DNA from: JABGPL01 sp964387885
Lineage (GTDB): Bacteria > Electryoneota > AABM5-125-24 > Hatepunaeales > Hatepunaeaceae
Assembly: GCA_964387885.1 (NCBI GenBank)
Contig: CAYLYZ010000002.1
Coordinates: 46,976 to 110,975, forward strand
DNA: 64,000 bases
Direction: 5' to 3'
Below, in pieces: positions 27,001-37,300 of the stretch (position 1 is its first letter; every line of letters starts with the position of its first letter). A program made the translations under genes and the position numbers. Below the pieces are notes generated by a model. It saw only the letters and a program-made list of their open reading frames with translations. It was not told the origin of the DNA and did not search any database.

Positions 27001-27372
27001 TTAATTACAATTAACAAAGAATGTAAATCCATGATCTTCGTAGAAAATGGCTTGCGTTGCGGAACCACCATAATCGTGACCATCCGGTTCCACAATAAGA
27101 ATCGCTTTCCACCGATCACCAACATGCACGAACTCGAAAGTGTGTAATCCATCGGCTCCCGTCCACTCGGCTTCATCCTCCCACCCCAGGGCAGTTTCTA
27201 CTTCACATCTAACTTTACCATTAAGATCCATCTGGCAATCATTACACCTGATCTTGATGGTATGGAATTCATCAGCTTTTGCATCTTTATGTAGCAGGTG
27301 GATTCCCAATCCCACTCCAGCACAAGCGAGTGCAAAAACCATCAATGCGATAACCAGCTTCTTTCCTTTCAT
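27001..27372 (-). CDS. Small exported three-cysteine protein, array member E
   Basis: The 123-residue product starts MKGKKLVIALMVFALACAGV with a signal-peptidase site after DAKA. It then has KIRCNDCQMDLNGKVRCEV (CxxC plus one extra cysteine), WTGADGLHTFEFVHVGDRWKA and FYEDHGFTFFVNCN. AAGGAGG precedes the ATG. It is the first intact gene of the array in transcription order. The extra Cys after VR is unique to this member. Same family and caveats as members A, C and D. Confidence 0.75.
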   Translation of the reverse strand: MKGKKLVIALMVFALACAGVGLGIHLLHKDAKADEFHTIKIRCNDCQMDLNGKVRCEVETALGWEDEAEWTGADGLHTFEFVHVGDRWKAILIVEPDGHDYGGSATQAIFYEDHGFTFFVNCN

Positions 27373-27501
27373 TTCAAACCTCCTTTTTTTTCGGGGAGAT
27401 AATTTAGTATATTAAAACACCGGAGGGACTCCCCGTGAGTGCCCTCCCGGTGCTGTATACCGGGCGTACTGTTCTATGCAAACAGGGTAAGTACGTCCGG
27501 T
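27373..27501 (-). ncRNA. Structured 5' leader, copy E
   Basis: Hairpin I (27459-27501) has arms ACCGGACGTACT/AGTACGCCCGGT (12 positions, one mismatch) with loop TTGCATAGAAC. Hairpin II (27418-27452) has CACCGG-G-AGGG with CCCTCCGGTG and the CGGGGAG loop. CTCCCCG lies just before AAAAGGAGG. This copy gives the clearest fold. Confidence 0.7.
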
Positions 27502-27589
27502 TTTTTTCTCAGAGAATAGAGATTTTTGACGATTCACAGGTAGCAAAAGCTTGTGTTCTCAAATGCTTATGTAATTTATTTTTTTAGGG

Positions 27590-27690
27590 GGTACGTCAGG
27601 CTCAAGAGAGAGTCCCCCTGAATTTACTCCCGGTGCTGTAAATTAAGCACGCTGTTCTATGCAAAGGGTAACGCGCTCAGGCAGAAGCAA
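27590..27690 (-). ncRNA. Orphan, partly decayed leader copy F
   Basis: It shares ACTCCCGGTGCTGTA and GCTGTTCTATGCAAAGGGTAACGCG (in two parts) with the other leaders. It can form hairpin I (TGAGCGCG/CGTGCTTA, 8 bp with wobbles). The 3' arm of hairpin II is lost and no gene follows before copy E. A plus-strand frame over it (27659-27865) is not credible. Confidence 0.55.
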
Positions 27691-28038
27691 TACTCAAAAA
27701 AACCGGATAGTATTAATTTTTGTTCTTTGTGGTTTTTTAGTTTTCTTCTCTATGTTTAATCATGTCTTCCTTTTTAAATTGACGGGAATTATAAAATTGC
27801 TTTTTTTTGGTATGCAAAAGTTGGATTTCCAGGTAACTTCTGAGAGGAAGTCTCATTCTGGTTGAGCGCTTTGAGGTTGTTTCTTGAGGTATACGTGTCT
27901 CGTCTATTATTTTAAAACTGAAACCAAGCATAGGGTAAATTCCCTCGAATTTTTCAAAAAATAAAATTGGATCACATAAGTAATGCTGAAATATAACTTA
28001 TACGTGAATTATTGTCAAGTATTAACTTGGCAATTTTA
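27691..28038. other. Intergenic region, nothing recognised
   Basis: AT-rich sequence between the orphan leader and the terminator of the 28106 gene. No homologous remnants of the array proteins, repeats or RNA genes were seen. Confidence 0.4.
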
Positions 28039-28081
28039 CAATTAAACGCTTGTTGTTCAAAGAATAACAAGCGTTTAATTG
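28039..28081. terminator. Strong hairpin terminator, 16-bp stem
   Basis: CAATTAAACGCTTGTT and its exact complement flank an 11-base loop, 24 bases past the stop of the gene ending at 28106 on the minus strand. Confidence 0.85.
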
Positions 28082-28105
28082 CGCAAATGGGTGCGAAATT
28101 TCACC

Positions 28106-31100
28106 CTATTTCAGTACAACAATTTTCGAACTGATTACTTTATCAGACGTTGCGAGTTGAAGGAGATAAACTCCTGAAGATACATCAGTTGTATTCCAGG
28201 TCAGGTCGTTGTATCCGGCTTTCACATTATCATTGATCAAAGTCGCGATCTGTCTGCCAGCTAAGTCGTACAAAACTGCTGAAACAAAGCCACCCTCAGG
28301 AATACCAAATACTAATCTGACTGGACCGTTTGCCGGGTTTGGATAGCAATGGTATAATCCAAACTCGACAGGATGGTTTCCACTTAGTAGCATATCTCCT
28401 GCAGCAAAGCCATCTTTTTTCCAAACAAGATCTCCCTTTGTAGGGTTGACAGAAACGTCGTGTTCTGTAGTACCGTCCCATAACTTGAATGAGATTATCT
28501 CATTATCGAGAGCTCCTTCGATAACACCCACAGTGGTATGATCATCACCCCAAACTGCCAGGCCACAGAATCCACGCTGATCGAAACAGCCTGACCCGAT
28601 CAACTCGGAGGATTCATTGAATGCTCCAATTTCAAAACCAGAATGTGAAGATTCTCCTCTTATAAGAATAGACATATTCTCATTAGAAGGGGTCGAGGAA
28701 TTGTCTTTGCCTTTATTTAATGAAAAGTATTGAGGTTTATTTGAAGATGCCAGAAATTCCTCATCATTTTCAGCAAGTTGGTAAACGAGTTCAACATCTT
28801 CGCTAACCTTATACTGATAGCCCTTGGACTCTACCAAATCACCCATGTTACTGAACTCAAACTCCGGAACGTAAAAATTCCCCAATCCATCTTTAGCAAT
28901 TAATAATTGATCTCTAATACCAGAGAGAGCAATCATGCCGTCAACCGGGACTGTGGGGAGGTACGCACATAAATTCCACCCTTCAGTCAGGTTAATTGGA
29001 GTGTCCGGAGGAATAATTTCTCCTCTAACTATCAGTTCGCAGGCATCGGTTACTGCTATTTGATAGCCACCCAAAACATCCCAATTCGGGATATTACAGA
29101 ATCCCACTTCCGGTAGATAGAACCTTCCGATTCCGTCTTTGGCAAGGAGAACCAGATCTTGCTCTGCAAGGGGTGCGAGGATGGTAGGAACATCGAGGTT
29201 TTCCGGAGTGACATTTATTGAAATCTGATTCCAGCCTTCATTCATCTCGATATTCAATTCCCGCTCACCACCTGTTACGTCGAGTGTTACTTCCAGTATG
29301 AATTCTCCGTCATCAGCATTATGTTTAAATAATAAATCACCTTCAAACCTGACCTGTGGCGGTAGAAATTCCGAATTGAATGTTACTACGAAATCCTGAC
29401 TCTGTTCTGAATCAATAGTCCCGGTCGGAGGATTAACTGCGAACCAATCTCGTCGTGAATCAACCTGCCAGATATCTATTCGATCATTTGGTCCATCATT
29501 GACCATTGCGAAAAAGACCCAACAGTAAACATCAAAACTATTGGTTATAAAAGATGCTTGAGCGTTCCCTCTGGTATCCAGCATTGCTACTCGCAAGGTG
29601 TCCCCGGTGTCAGGATTCATTTTCGTTACGACTTGATCTTCATCTAGGTCGGTGTCCTTATGAAAAATATAGAGTGGATAACCATCTTCGTCTTCACGGT
29701 AATAGGATAAACCATACATCCTCATACCAAGGCGATCTAATTCGGCGACTCTGTTTCCATCGCGGTCAATTCCGACAATGTCAGACGTTGTACTCGAAAC
29801 CCACAGAATTTCTCTGTCAGTATCCCAGGTGAAGTTATTATTTGGATTGAATGGACCTCTGAATTCACGCATTATGTCACCTTCAAGAGTAAATGCATAT
29901 ATGGTGCTGGAGATGGCTCCCCAAATCCATTCACCATCCCAGGTAAGGTCTCGCAATCCATAACCACCCTGTTCAAATTGAGGAAACTGATTTACCATAT
30001 CGCCATCATGATTGAGAACGTAAATTTGTGGGTCTCGGTTATTTGCACCTGCAACATAAAAATGATCCTCGATAAAGGCAACACCTTGAAGTCTTGCATC
30101 ATTTAAATCTTGTCCTACGGTTAATTGCTGGCGGATTTCCCAGGGTTCTCTATCAGCGCCGCCTCTGAGATGTTTCTCAGTATAGTAGTTCAAAGGACCG
30201 TTTCCGGTGTTCGAAATTTCAAAATCGAATTCGATACTCTCATCTTCACCTAACACGGTGCTCAATTCATCCAGTGAAGGAATTAATTCAGGGTGAAGTA
30301 GAGCAAAATTGATTTCAAGTTCTTCATCTGCTTCAAGATTAAGGTCGCTGAGAGTAGAATCATTAAAGCCTTGTTTACCGGCGGTAATGCTGAATTCTGC
30401 TGCCCAGGAATTTGGAATAGACCAATGTCCTTCCTCATCGGTGAAAGCTGCCTGAGCATAATTTGTCCAGACCATAACTCGTTCAATTGGTTCGCCGGTT
30501 TCTGCATCTGTTACTATTCCTGATAAGTCCCCCGTTAGATTGTAAGGAGCGGTTGTGAATAGTATCGCCTGACGGTCAGCAACAGGTTCGGAAGTTATTG
30601 GGTATTCGTTATCTGACACATAGTTGATCCCATATCTGCAATCCGGGCTGCAAATGCCGGTACTGAAATAATAAGGGATTCCTCCTCTGACAGAGTTGGG
30701 AACTTCGTTATACTGGAACAGAATCATCCCGTCACCACTTTCGAAAGGATAGAACTCCGGATCATAGAGAATTATCTGGAATGTGAGATCTCCATTGCCG
30801 TTTTGGATTCCAACCCTGTACCACTCAATAATAAAGATATGTTCATCTTCATTATAATAAGTGTAAATATTTGCATTACCTGAAACTCGTAGATTGTCCC
30901 AATACGGAGCAATCATGCCGTAAGATCCACCAATATTCCTGTCGAGTGGGAAATTATCAGCATTTTTCAGATTTTCAAGATTATTTCCCATTGCAATAAA
31001 TCCATTCTCAGATACTGATATCCGGTTGAACCTTTCGCCATAATATTGGAAATTAAATGGCAGACGCATTTCATGTACAAAATCTGTAACCCGATTTCCG

Positions 31101-33847
31101 GGGAGTTCAACACCATTGAAATCCCTATCATCATCTCGTCTGCTGATTTCAACCCAATTATACTGCGGAGCAATGTCCCAATCACTATCAGATGCATCTA
31201 AACAGACGTATCCATAACCGTCAGGTCCAAAAGGTGTATTCTCTCCGGGTGAGCTAAGTTGAAGATCGAACCTCAATGTGTCCGGAACATCTTCATCTCC
31301 CGTTCTTAATAATAACATCATTGGTGCTATTGAACCCGGGATAGCTATGGAACTTGCGTTAATCAGAAATAGATCACCGTCAAGGGCAGATTGTGCTCCT
31401 TCCTCAATTCCGTCATAGTGAGATTCGGCATCAAGTGCCTGCACCATCCAACTATTCGAAACAAGTTCAGCGAGCATATCCGGCGAATCAAGAGATCCGG
31501 TATTTCTTATCCTGATATTCAAAGGTGTGACAACTTCTTCAATCAACTGGCCATTTACTACCGAGATAAATTCCATTCTCGGTCCTTCAATCTCGAGTGG
31601 GAGGAAATTCAGGAATTGTTGGTTTCCATTTCTTATATCGATCAGAATTCTGAGATCAGCATTTTCAGGAGTCGAAGGTGATACAGTTAAAATAGGATGA
31701 TCATCGGATTCAATATCATCACCGGGCTGTATTTCATCAAATGCCATTTCCGGATTCTCAATCGTAACCCAGGGGGAGTCCGATGAGATAGTTGCTGTAA
31801 CATCACGGGCAATATCTTCACCTCCATGATTATGTATCGTGATTTCAAGCTCGACAGTTTCTCCGGGATTAAGCGTCCCGTTTTCGTTGTCACCCTCTAT
31901 TTCAGTCACTGCGGAAACAAACGCGGCTAAACTGAGGTCGGCTTCTTCAATATCTATTTCCGTCTGATACGGTAACAAACCTTCTGCAGTTACTGTAAGA
32001 GTAATTGCATCTTCCCAATCCGGATCGACCTCGAATATACATGTAGCATTTTCATCAGTAAAATCCCATGTAAGCAATTCACCTGGCTGGGTGAGTGTTA
32101 CAACAGCGTTCTCAACTCCCTCTTCTTCGTCTACATTATCGACCTCAATCACAATTCTGTTGGAACCAATCGGAATAGTCCTCGGATGGGTAACCTCTAT
32201 CTCGTCGGGTTGCCCAAGCCAGACTAACTGTGCGGGATCTCCATAGTATCCAAAGTCATTAGTGTAGTAGTTTACATCATATCTATCAGTGCATCCTGCG
32301 TACTCCAGCATACTATTTGCAAATCCTCGAGCCCACCCAATCGGCAACCTTTCGAGAAGTAAAACTCTGCCCATGCTGCTCAGGAGTACATTGCACGCTA
32401 TTGTGCCCTGATTGTGAGACGATCCCGATATTGCTGAAGGACCTCGCAGGTTATTAAGCGATCCCTGGTTCCAAATATTCGTCCAGGCGCCACGGACATG
32501 ACCACCACCGCACGCGAGATAGATTGGGAAGTTGTTGGCTTGATAAGAATTTCCAAAACTAAGCCCGCGCTGGAAAATAATATTTGCTCTCCCCCCAAGC
32601 CAGTTATTAGCAATATTCCGTGGATCTCCACCACCCTCTCCGGTCAAACAGACCCTTACATCGGTAAAACCTACTCTGCTTGCTCCTTCAGATATCCACC
32701 GTACACTCTGGTTTACAGAAGGCAGCCAACCTCCAACCTGTTCTGCTATACCACCCGCAAGGTTGAACCAGTCAGGATTATTCATCCAGGGATCGGATTG
32801 ATAACTTAGTATTCTTGCAAAGGCTACGGCTAATTGATTTCGACTGGAGGCACTCAACCGACCGATAGCAACCTCAGGCATATAGTCATTTCCCTCAAGA
32901 AATCCATATCTTACATCATCATACTGAGATTGTGGACCTGATGGATTGCCGAACGCTCCGAGAATGCAGACGTATTCGAGGGGTGGATCCCATCCCTGAT
33001 ATCCTCCTTGAATGATTTCATTCTTAATTGTATTAACATTGCCACGGTGTTCGGCATGCCAGGATATCTCAACTCGATGACCGCACGCTCTTTTCCAGTC
33101 AGCAAATTCGTTGATTATTTCCCCTTCATCATCTTCGTCAAAAGACGATCCAACAACAATCAGATAGCCACCTAAAGGTAATGAGGCTTCCCCATTGTCA
33201 CGTTCCGGGAAATTCAACGTAAGTGCACGCAGCATTTTATAACTGTCACGCGTCAATGTCTTTGGGGCTGGGATGTCATTTGGATCCATATTATCAATCG
33301 GTGAATAGGATATTGCAACATCGACATTCTCGTGATGAATGAATTGTTGAGTGGAAGAATTATATTGATATGGGAAATACGTGACCGTTACTATTTGATT
33401 TCCCCTGAATACCTTTGGTTCGCTCACTAAAACCGATTGTGGAGGGTACAAATCAGGAGTTGTTACTGTGCTCGCATTGGCACTACTCTCCGAATTTGTA
33501 TAAAGAACAGGAGGAGACTGTGCATCGAGGACGGAGAAATTATCTGAAATTATTTCCACGGTAGCCTCGTGATTCCATGGGATTATCAAGTTGCGTGAAA
33601 TTGCCGGTAGTTGAGGGAGTCCTTCAACTAATGTCGTGCTTTCTCCTTTGATAAAGAACTCAGAAAAACAGTCTTCACCAATATTCACATTGGTTACATC
33701 TGTTTCGGGAGTGGTGAATGAAATCACTGATTCTGATACATCATCCGATCTCAACATCACAGGGGAGGTGGCTGCGTTGAGAATCCCGGGCAGAAAAATT
33801 ATTAATACAAAAAAAACAAAGTTCGGTGACTTGATGTTAAACATCAT
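28106..33847 (-). CDS. Giant secreted gingipain-like (peptidase C25) protein, paralogue 1
   Basis: The 1,913-residue protein has a signal peptide (FVFFVLIIFLPGILNA) and a C25-propeptide-like region (about 30-190). A C25-like domain (about 215-560) has GGYLIVVGSSF, YVCILGAFG, GFLEGNDYMPEVAIGRLSA and PIYLACGGGH. Further domains include CARDB (NPGETVELEITIHNHG), a conserved 'GPDGYGYVCLD' beta domain with SVSENGFIAMG, a carboxypeptidase-regulatory-like domain (LSGIVTDAETGEPIERV), a propeller-like segment, two tandem 'GWN...AKDGxGxFYxP' repeats, and a type IX sorting domain (CYPNPANGPVRLVFGIPEGG). Cys446 sits where the gingipain nucleophile is expected, but the partner Gly-His is Gly-Leu (FQRGLSFG), so peptidase activity is doubtful. 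GAAGGAGAG precedes the ATG. Confidence 0.8.
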   Translation of the reverse strand: MMFNIKSPNFVFFVLIIFLPGILNAATSPVMLRSDDVSESVISFTTPETDVTNVNIGEDCFSEFFIKGESTTLVEGLPQLPAISRNLIIPWNHEATVEIISDNFSVLDAQSPPVLYTNSESSANASTVTTPDLYPPQSVLVSEPKVFRGNQIVTVTYFPYQYNSSTQQFIHHENVDVAISYSPIDNMDPNDIPAPKTLTRDSYKMLRALTLNFPERDNGEASLPLGGYLIVVGSSFDEDDEGEIINEFADWKRACGHRVEISWHAEHRGNVNTIKNEIIQGGYQGWDPPLEYVCILGAFGNPSGPQSQYDDVRYGFLEGNDYMPEVAIGRLSASSRNQLAVAFARILSYQSDPWMNNPDWFNLAGGIAEQVGGWLPSVNQSVRWISEGASRVGFTDVRVCLTGEGGGDPRNIANNWLGGRANIIFQRGLSFGNSYQANNFPIYLACGGGHVRGAWTNIWNQGSLNNLRGPSAISGSSHNQGTIACNVLLSSMGRVLLLERLPIGWARGFANSMLEYAGCTDRYDVNYYTNDFGYYGDPAQLVWLGQPDEIEVTHPRTIPIGSNRIVIEVDNVDEEEGVENAVVTLTQPGELLTWDFTDENATCIFEVDPDWEDAITLTVTAEGLLPYQTEIDIEEADLSLAAFVSAVTEIEGDNENGTLNPGETVELEITIHNHGGEDIARDVTATISSDSPWVTIENPEMAFDEIQPGDDIESDDHPILTVSPSTPENADLRILIDIRNGNQQFLNFLPLEIEGPRMEFISVVNGQLIEEVVTPLNIRIRNTGSLDSPDMLAELVSNSWMVQALDAESHYDGIEEGAQSALDGDLFLINASSIAIPGSIAPMMLLLRTGDEDVPDTLRFDLQLSSPGENTPFGPDGYGYVCLDASDSDWDIAPQYNWVEISRRDDDRDFNGVELPGNRVTDFVHEMRLPFNFQYYGERFNRISVSENGFIAMGNNLENLKNADNFPLDRNIGGSYGMIAPYWDNLRVSGNANIYTYYNEDEHIFIIEWYRVGIQNGNGDLTFQIILYDPEFYPFESGDGMILFQYNEVPNSVRGGIPYYFSTGICSPDCRYGINYVSDNEYPITSEPVADRQAILFTTAPYNLTGDLSGIVTDAETGEPIERVMVWTNYAQAAFTDEEGHWSIPNSWAAEFSITAGKQGFNDSTLSDLNLEADEELEINFALLHPELIPSLDELSTVLGEDESIEFDFEISNTGNGPLNYYTEKHLRGGADREPWEIRQQLTVGQDLNDARLQGVAFIEDHFYVAGANNRDPQIYVLNHDGDMVNQFPQFEQGGYGLRDLTWDGEWIWGAISSTIYAFTLEGDIMREFRGPFNPNNNFTWDTDREILWVSSTTSDIVGIDRDGNRVAELDRLGMRMYGLSYYREDEDGYPLYIFHKDTDLDEDQVVTKMNPDTGDTLRVAMLDTRGNAQASFITNSFDVYCWVFFAMVNDGPNDRIDIWQVDSRRDWFAVNPPTGTIDSEQSQDFVVTFNSEFLPPQVRFEGDLLFKHNADDGEFILEVTLDVTGGERELNIEMNEGWNQISINVTPENLDVPTILAPLAEQDLVLLAKDGIGRFYLPEVGFCNIPNWDVLGGYQIAVTDACELIVRGEIIPPDTPINLTEGWNLCAYLPTVPVDGMIALSGIRDQLLIAKDGLGNFYVPEFEFSNMGDLVESKGYQYKVSEDVELVYQLAENDEEFLASSNKPQYFSLNKGKDNSSTPSNENMSILIRGESSHSGFEIGAFNESSELIGSGCFDQRGFCGLAVWGDDHTTVGVIEGALDNEIISFKLWDGTTEHDVSVNPTKGDLVWKKDGFAAGDMLLSGNHPVEFGLYHCYPNPANGPVRLVFGIPEGGFVSAVLYDLAGRQIATLINDNVKAGYNDLTWNTTDVSSGVYLLQLATSDKVISSKIVVLK

Positions 33848-34344
33848 ACTCTCTCCTTCACGTTAGCAGGTCTTGGTTTTCGAGCTTTGAATACGCCTAT
33901 CGAATTAAGTTAAATTTTTGCTCAGACCGGACAAAAAAAGAGCAAAATATAATAATTGTTTTAACCTGACGGTTTAATCAGATATATAATGTATCTGATT
34001 ATAAATATAGAAAATGATCCATTGATCTTATTGACCAATGCATGGAATTACTGTATTTTCGAAAACACAGGACTTGTGAATCCGAATTGGATTTTGCTAC
34101 GGAATATTTAACGGCAGTTGGATGTGAGGCTGCCATTCGAACTTTTTGTGCGGAAATCATCATGCGAATCAGAACTTTGTTGCTTTGGTGCCCGTTGTCT
34201 TAACCACATGTTATTAACAAATTAATAAAAAAATAGTCAATAATCAAAGCTGTTATGAAGAAAAATAAGAAATTCTTCGATTCAGAAAGAATACCAAAGT
34301 TGTTTTTATTTACCTGAGCGGGCAGTATCTTCAGCTAATGAGTC
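33848..34344 (-). promoter_or_regulatory. Conserved long 5' leader of C25-like paralogue 1
   Basis: Blocks shared with the leader of paralogue 2 (40084-40576) appear in the same order. From the far end they are a promoter-proximal block (34195-34228, 30/34 identical), a block with TGTGCGGA and CATGCGAAT (34139-34173, 29/35), a GGCAG/CTGCC hairpin (34113-34134), TTTGCTACGGA (34092-34103), and an AATCAGATA/TATCTGATT hairpin (33976-34000). No frame in it is coding. Either a regulatory RNA or a duplicated promoter region. Confidence 0.55.
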
Positions 34345-37300
34345 CTATTTCAGGAGCACCAACTTAGTACTGCTTCTTTTCTGTGACATCTCAAGTTGAA
34401 TTACATATATTCCGGATGATAAATCGGATGTATTCCAGGTTACTTCCGAAAAGCCAGCTTTTGTTGAACCTTCAAGAACTGTCTTAATCATCCTTCCATT
34501 AATATCATAAAGACGCACAGAAACTGCATCGGTTTCAGGTAGTCCAAAGACCAAACGAACAGGACCGTTTGCTGGATTCGGGTAACAGCCTATTATCCCA
34601 AATTCAACCTGAGCTGAATCTATCGATACAATTTTACCGGCAAAAAATTCTTCTGCCTCCCAGGATGAACTTCCCATCAAATTAGTCACGGTCACATCGC
34701 TTTCTGAAACACCATCCCATATTCGGAACTTAATCATTTCCTGATTGATTGCGCCCTCTATTTCGTCTGTGTCCGGATTATCTCCCCAAACTGCAAGACC
34801 GCAACGACCGGTGTTATCAATGCGTCCCGAGCCAACTAACTTGCCTGATTCTGTGAGTGCACCAATTTCATATCCGGATAGAGAAGTTTCACCAATAAGC
34901 AGAACTGACATATTTGTGTTAGAAAGGTTAGCAATATCAATATTCCCGTTTTTTAGAGAATAATATTCCGGATCAGCGATAGGTGCCCGGAATTCTTCGT
35001 TATTCTCAAGTCGATAAATTAGCTCAACATCCTCTCTAACTTTGAACTGATAACCCTCATGTTCAACCATGTTACCAATATTGCAAAAGTCAAACTGAGG
35101 AATGTAAAAATCTCCGGATCCGTCTTTTGCCATTATTAACTGATCCCTGATACCTGACAGCGCTGTAATAGTATTGGTTGGTTGAGTCGGGAAGTAAGAA
35201 CTCATATTCCAACCCTGGTGTAAATCAATAGGAGTATTGAACTGAACTATTTCTCCACTGATATCCAATTCACATTGTTCGGAAACAGATATCAGATATC
35301 CGTCCGCAACATTCCAGTTTGGGATACTGCAGAATCCTTGCGCAGGAAAAAAGAACCTGCCTGAACCGTCCTTGGCGAGTATAAGCAGGTTTTCGTCGAC
35401 GAGCGGACTCAGCAATGTGGGTACATCGAGATTTTCAGGGGTTACATTTATTGAAATCTGATTCCATCCCTGATTCAACTCAAGTGTAATTTCCCTCATT
35501 CCACCAATCACATCGAGAGTAACCGGAAGAGCGAACTCGCCATCATCCGCGTTGTGTTTGAATAAAATATCTCCCTCATATCTGACTTGCTCTGAAAGAG
35601 ATTCAGAATTAACTGTAATTACGTAATCCTGACTCTGCTGTGAATCTATGAAACCTGAGGGTGGGTCTATACTAAACCAATCCCGTCGAGAATCGACCTG
35701 CCAAATATCAAGGTGGTCATTTGGACCATCGTTGATCATTGCCAAAAATACCCAACTGTAAACATCAAGATCAGTCGTAATAAATGCACCGGTTGGACTA
35801 CCTTCACCTCCACCCTCCAAAACCTTAACAAATAATGTATCACCTGTATCCGGATTCATTTTTGTTACCAATTGATCACCGATATCCCGATCTTTATGAA
35901 AAATGTATAATGGGTGATTATCTTCATCATCAGAGTAATATGCCAAACCATATATTCGTAAACCACACCGATTCAACCTTTCTATTTCGCGACCAACTTG
36001 AGTAATACCGGCAATATTTGAAGTTGTGCTGGATACCCACAGTACTTCTCGATCGGGATCCCAAGCAAAGTTGTTGTTGGGATTAAAGGGTCCGTCTAAA
36101 TGCACCATCAATTCACCTTCGGTTGTGAAGCCGAAGATGTTGTTCTCGAATCCACCCCAAAGTAGTTGACCATCCCAGGCAAGATCTTTCATTCCATATC
36201 CACCATTGATAAATTGAGGGAACTGATCAACTAACTCACCCTGGAGGTTAAGAACGTAAATCTGCGGTTCACGGTTATTTGTGCCTGTAAGGTAGAATTG
36301 ATTTTCTATTAATGCAGCACAATACAATCTTGGTTCGTCCAATCTCTGTCCGAGGTTCATTTGTTGACGTAAATCCCAGGGATTCCTGTCCGCATCGCCT
36401 CGAAGATGCTTCTCAGTAAGGTAATAGAGTGATCCATTCCCGGTATTGGTGATTTCGAAATCGAATTCTTGCATCTCATTCTGGTTTAGATCCGTGCTGA
36501 TTTCGTCTAAAGAGGGACTAAGCTCCGGGTGCAGTAAATCAAAGTTGATTTCGAGCTCTTCATCTTCTTCGATGCCAAAACCAGTCAGGGTTGAATCATT
36601 GTACCCCTGCTTTCCAGCAGTAATACTAAATTCGGAAGCCCATGCATTGGGTATAGACCAATGTCCATTCTCATCGGTAAGAGCTACTTGAGAATATAGT
36701 GTCTTAACAACTGCATTTTCAATTGGATCACCAGTTTCAGCATCAGTAACAATGCCCGTTAGATGTCCTGTAAGATGGTAGGGATCGGTAGCAAAAAGTA
36801 TAGCATGTCTATTCTCAACTGGAGCAGAGGTTACCGGATACTCATTAAATGATGCATAGTTAATTCCGTGTCTTGTATCAGGGCTGCAAATTCCTGTACT
36901 GAAGTAGTACGGCGCAAAACCTTCATGTGGTTCTATTATATCTTTATACTGAAACTTTATCATTCCGTCTCCGCTTTCAAACGGATAGAATTCTGGATCA
37001 AACAGAATAATCTGGAAAGTGTTTGTACTGTTTCGATTGTATACCGGCACCCGATACCATTCTATGATAAAAAGATGCTCCTCGTCGTCAAAATAAGTAT
37101 ATATGTTTGCTCTGTCTCCAGCGACTCTCAGGTTGTCCCAGTATGGAGCAATCATTCCAAAAGAACCGCCTATATTTCTGTCGAGAGGAAAATTTTCACC
37201 ACCGGTATGATTTCCAAGGTCTCCTCCTAAAGCGATAAAGCCATTTTCAGATATTGTTGCTGAATTAAAAACTTGACCGTAAAATTGGAAATCGAAAGGA

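Noticed and set aside
25223..27501. Known riboswitch classes (c-di-GMP, cobalamin, fluoride and others) for the array leaders
   Set aside because: None of the conserved core sequences I know for these classes is present. A database search could still change this.
24830..27690. Regularly spaced repeats considered as a CRISPR-like array
   Set aside because: The repeated units are about 125-base leaders next to homologous genes, 550-950 bases apart, with no short spacers or cas genes.
27659..27865. 68-codon plus-strand frame
   Set aside because: It lies over the orphan leader on the opposite strand, has no ribosome site, and its translation has no recognisable features.
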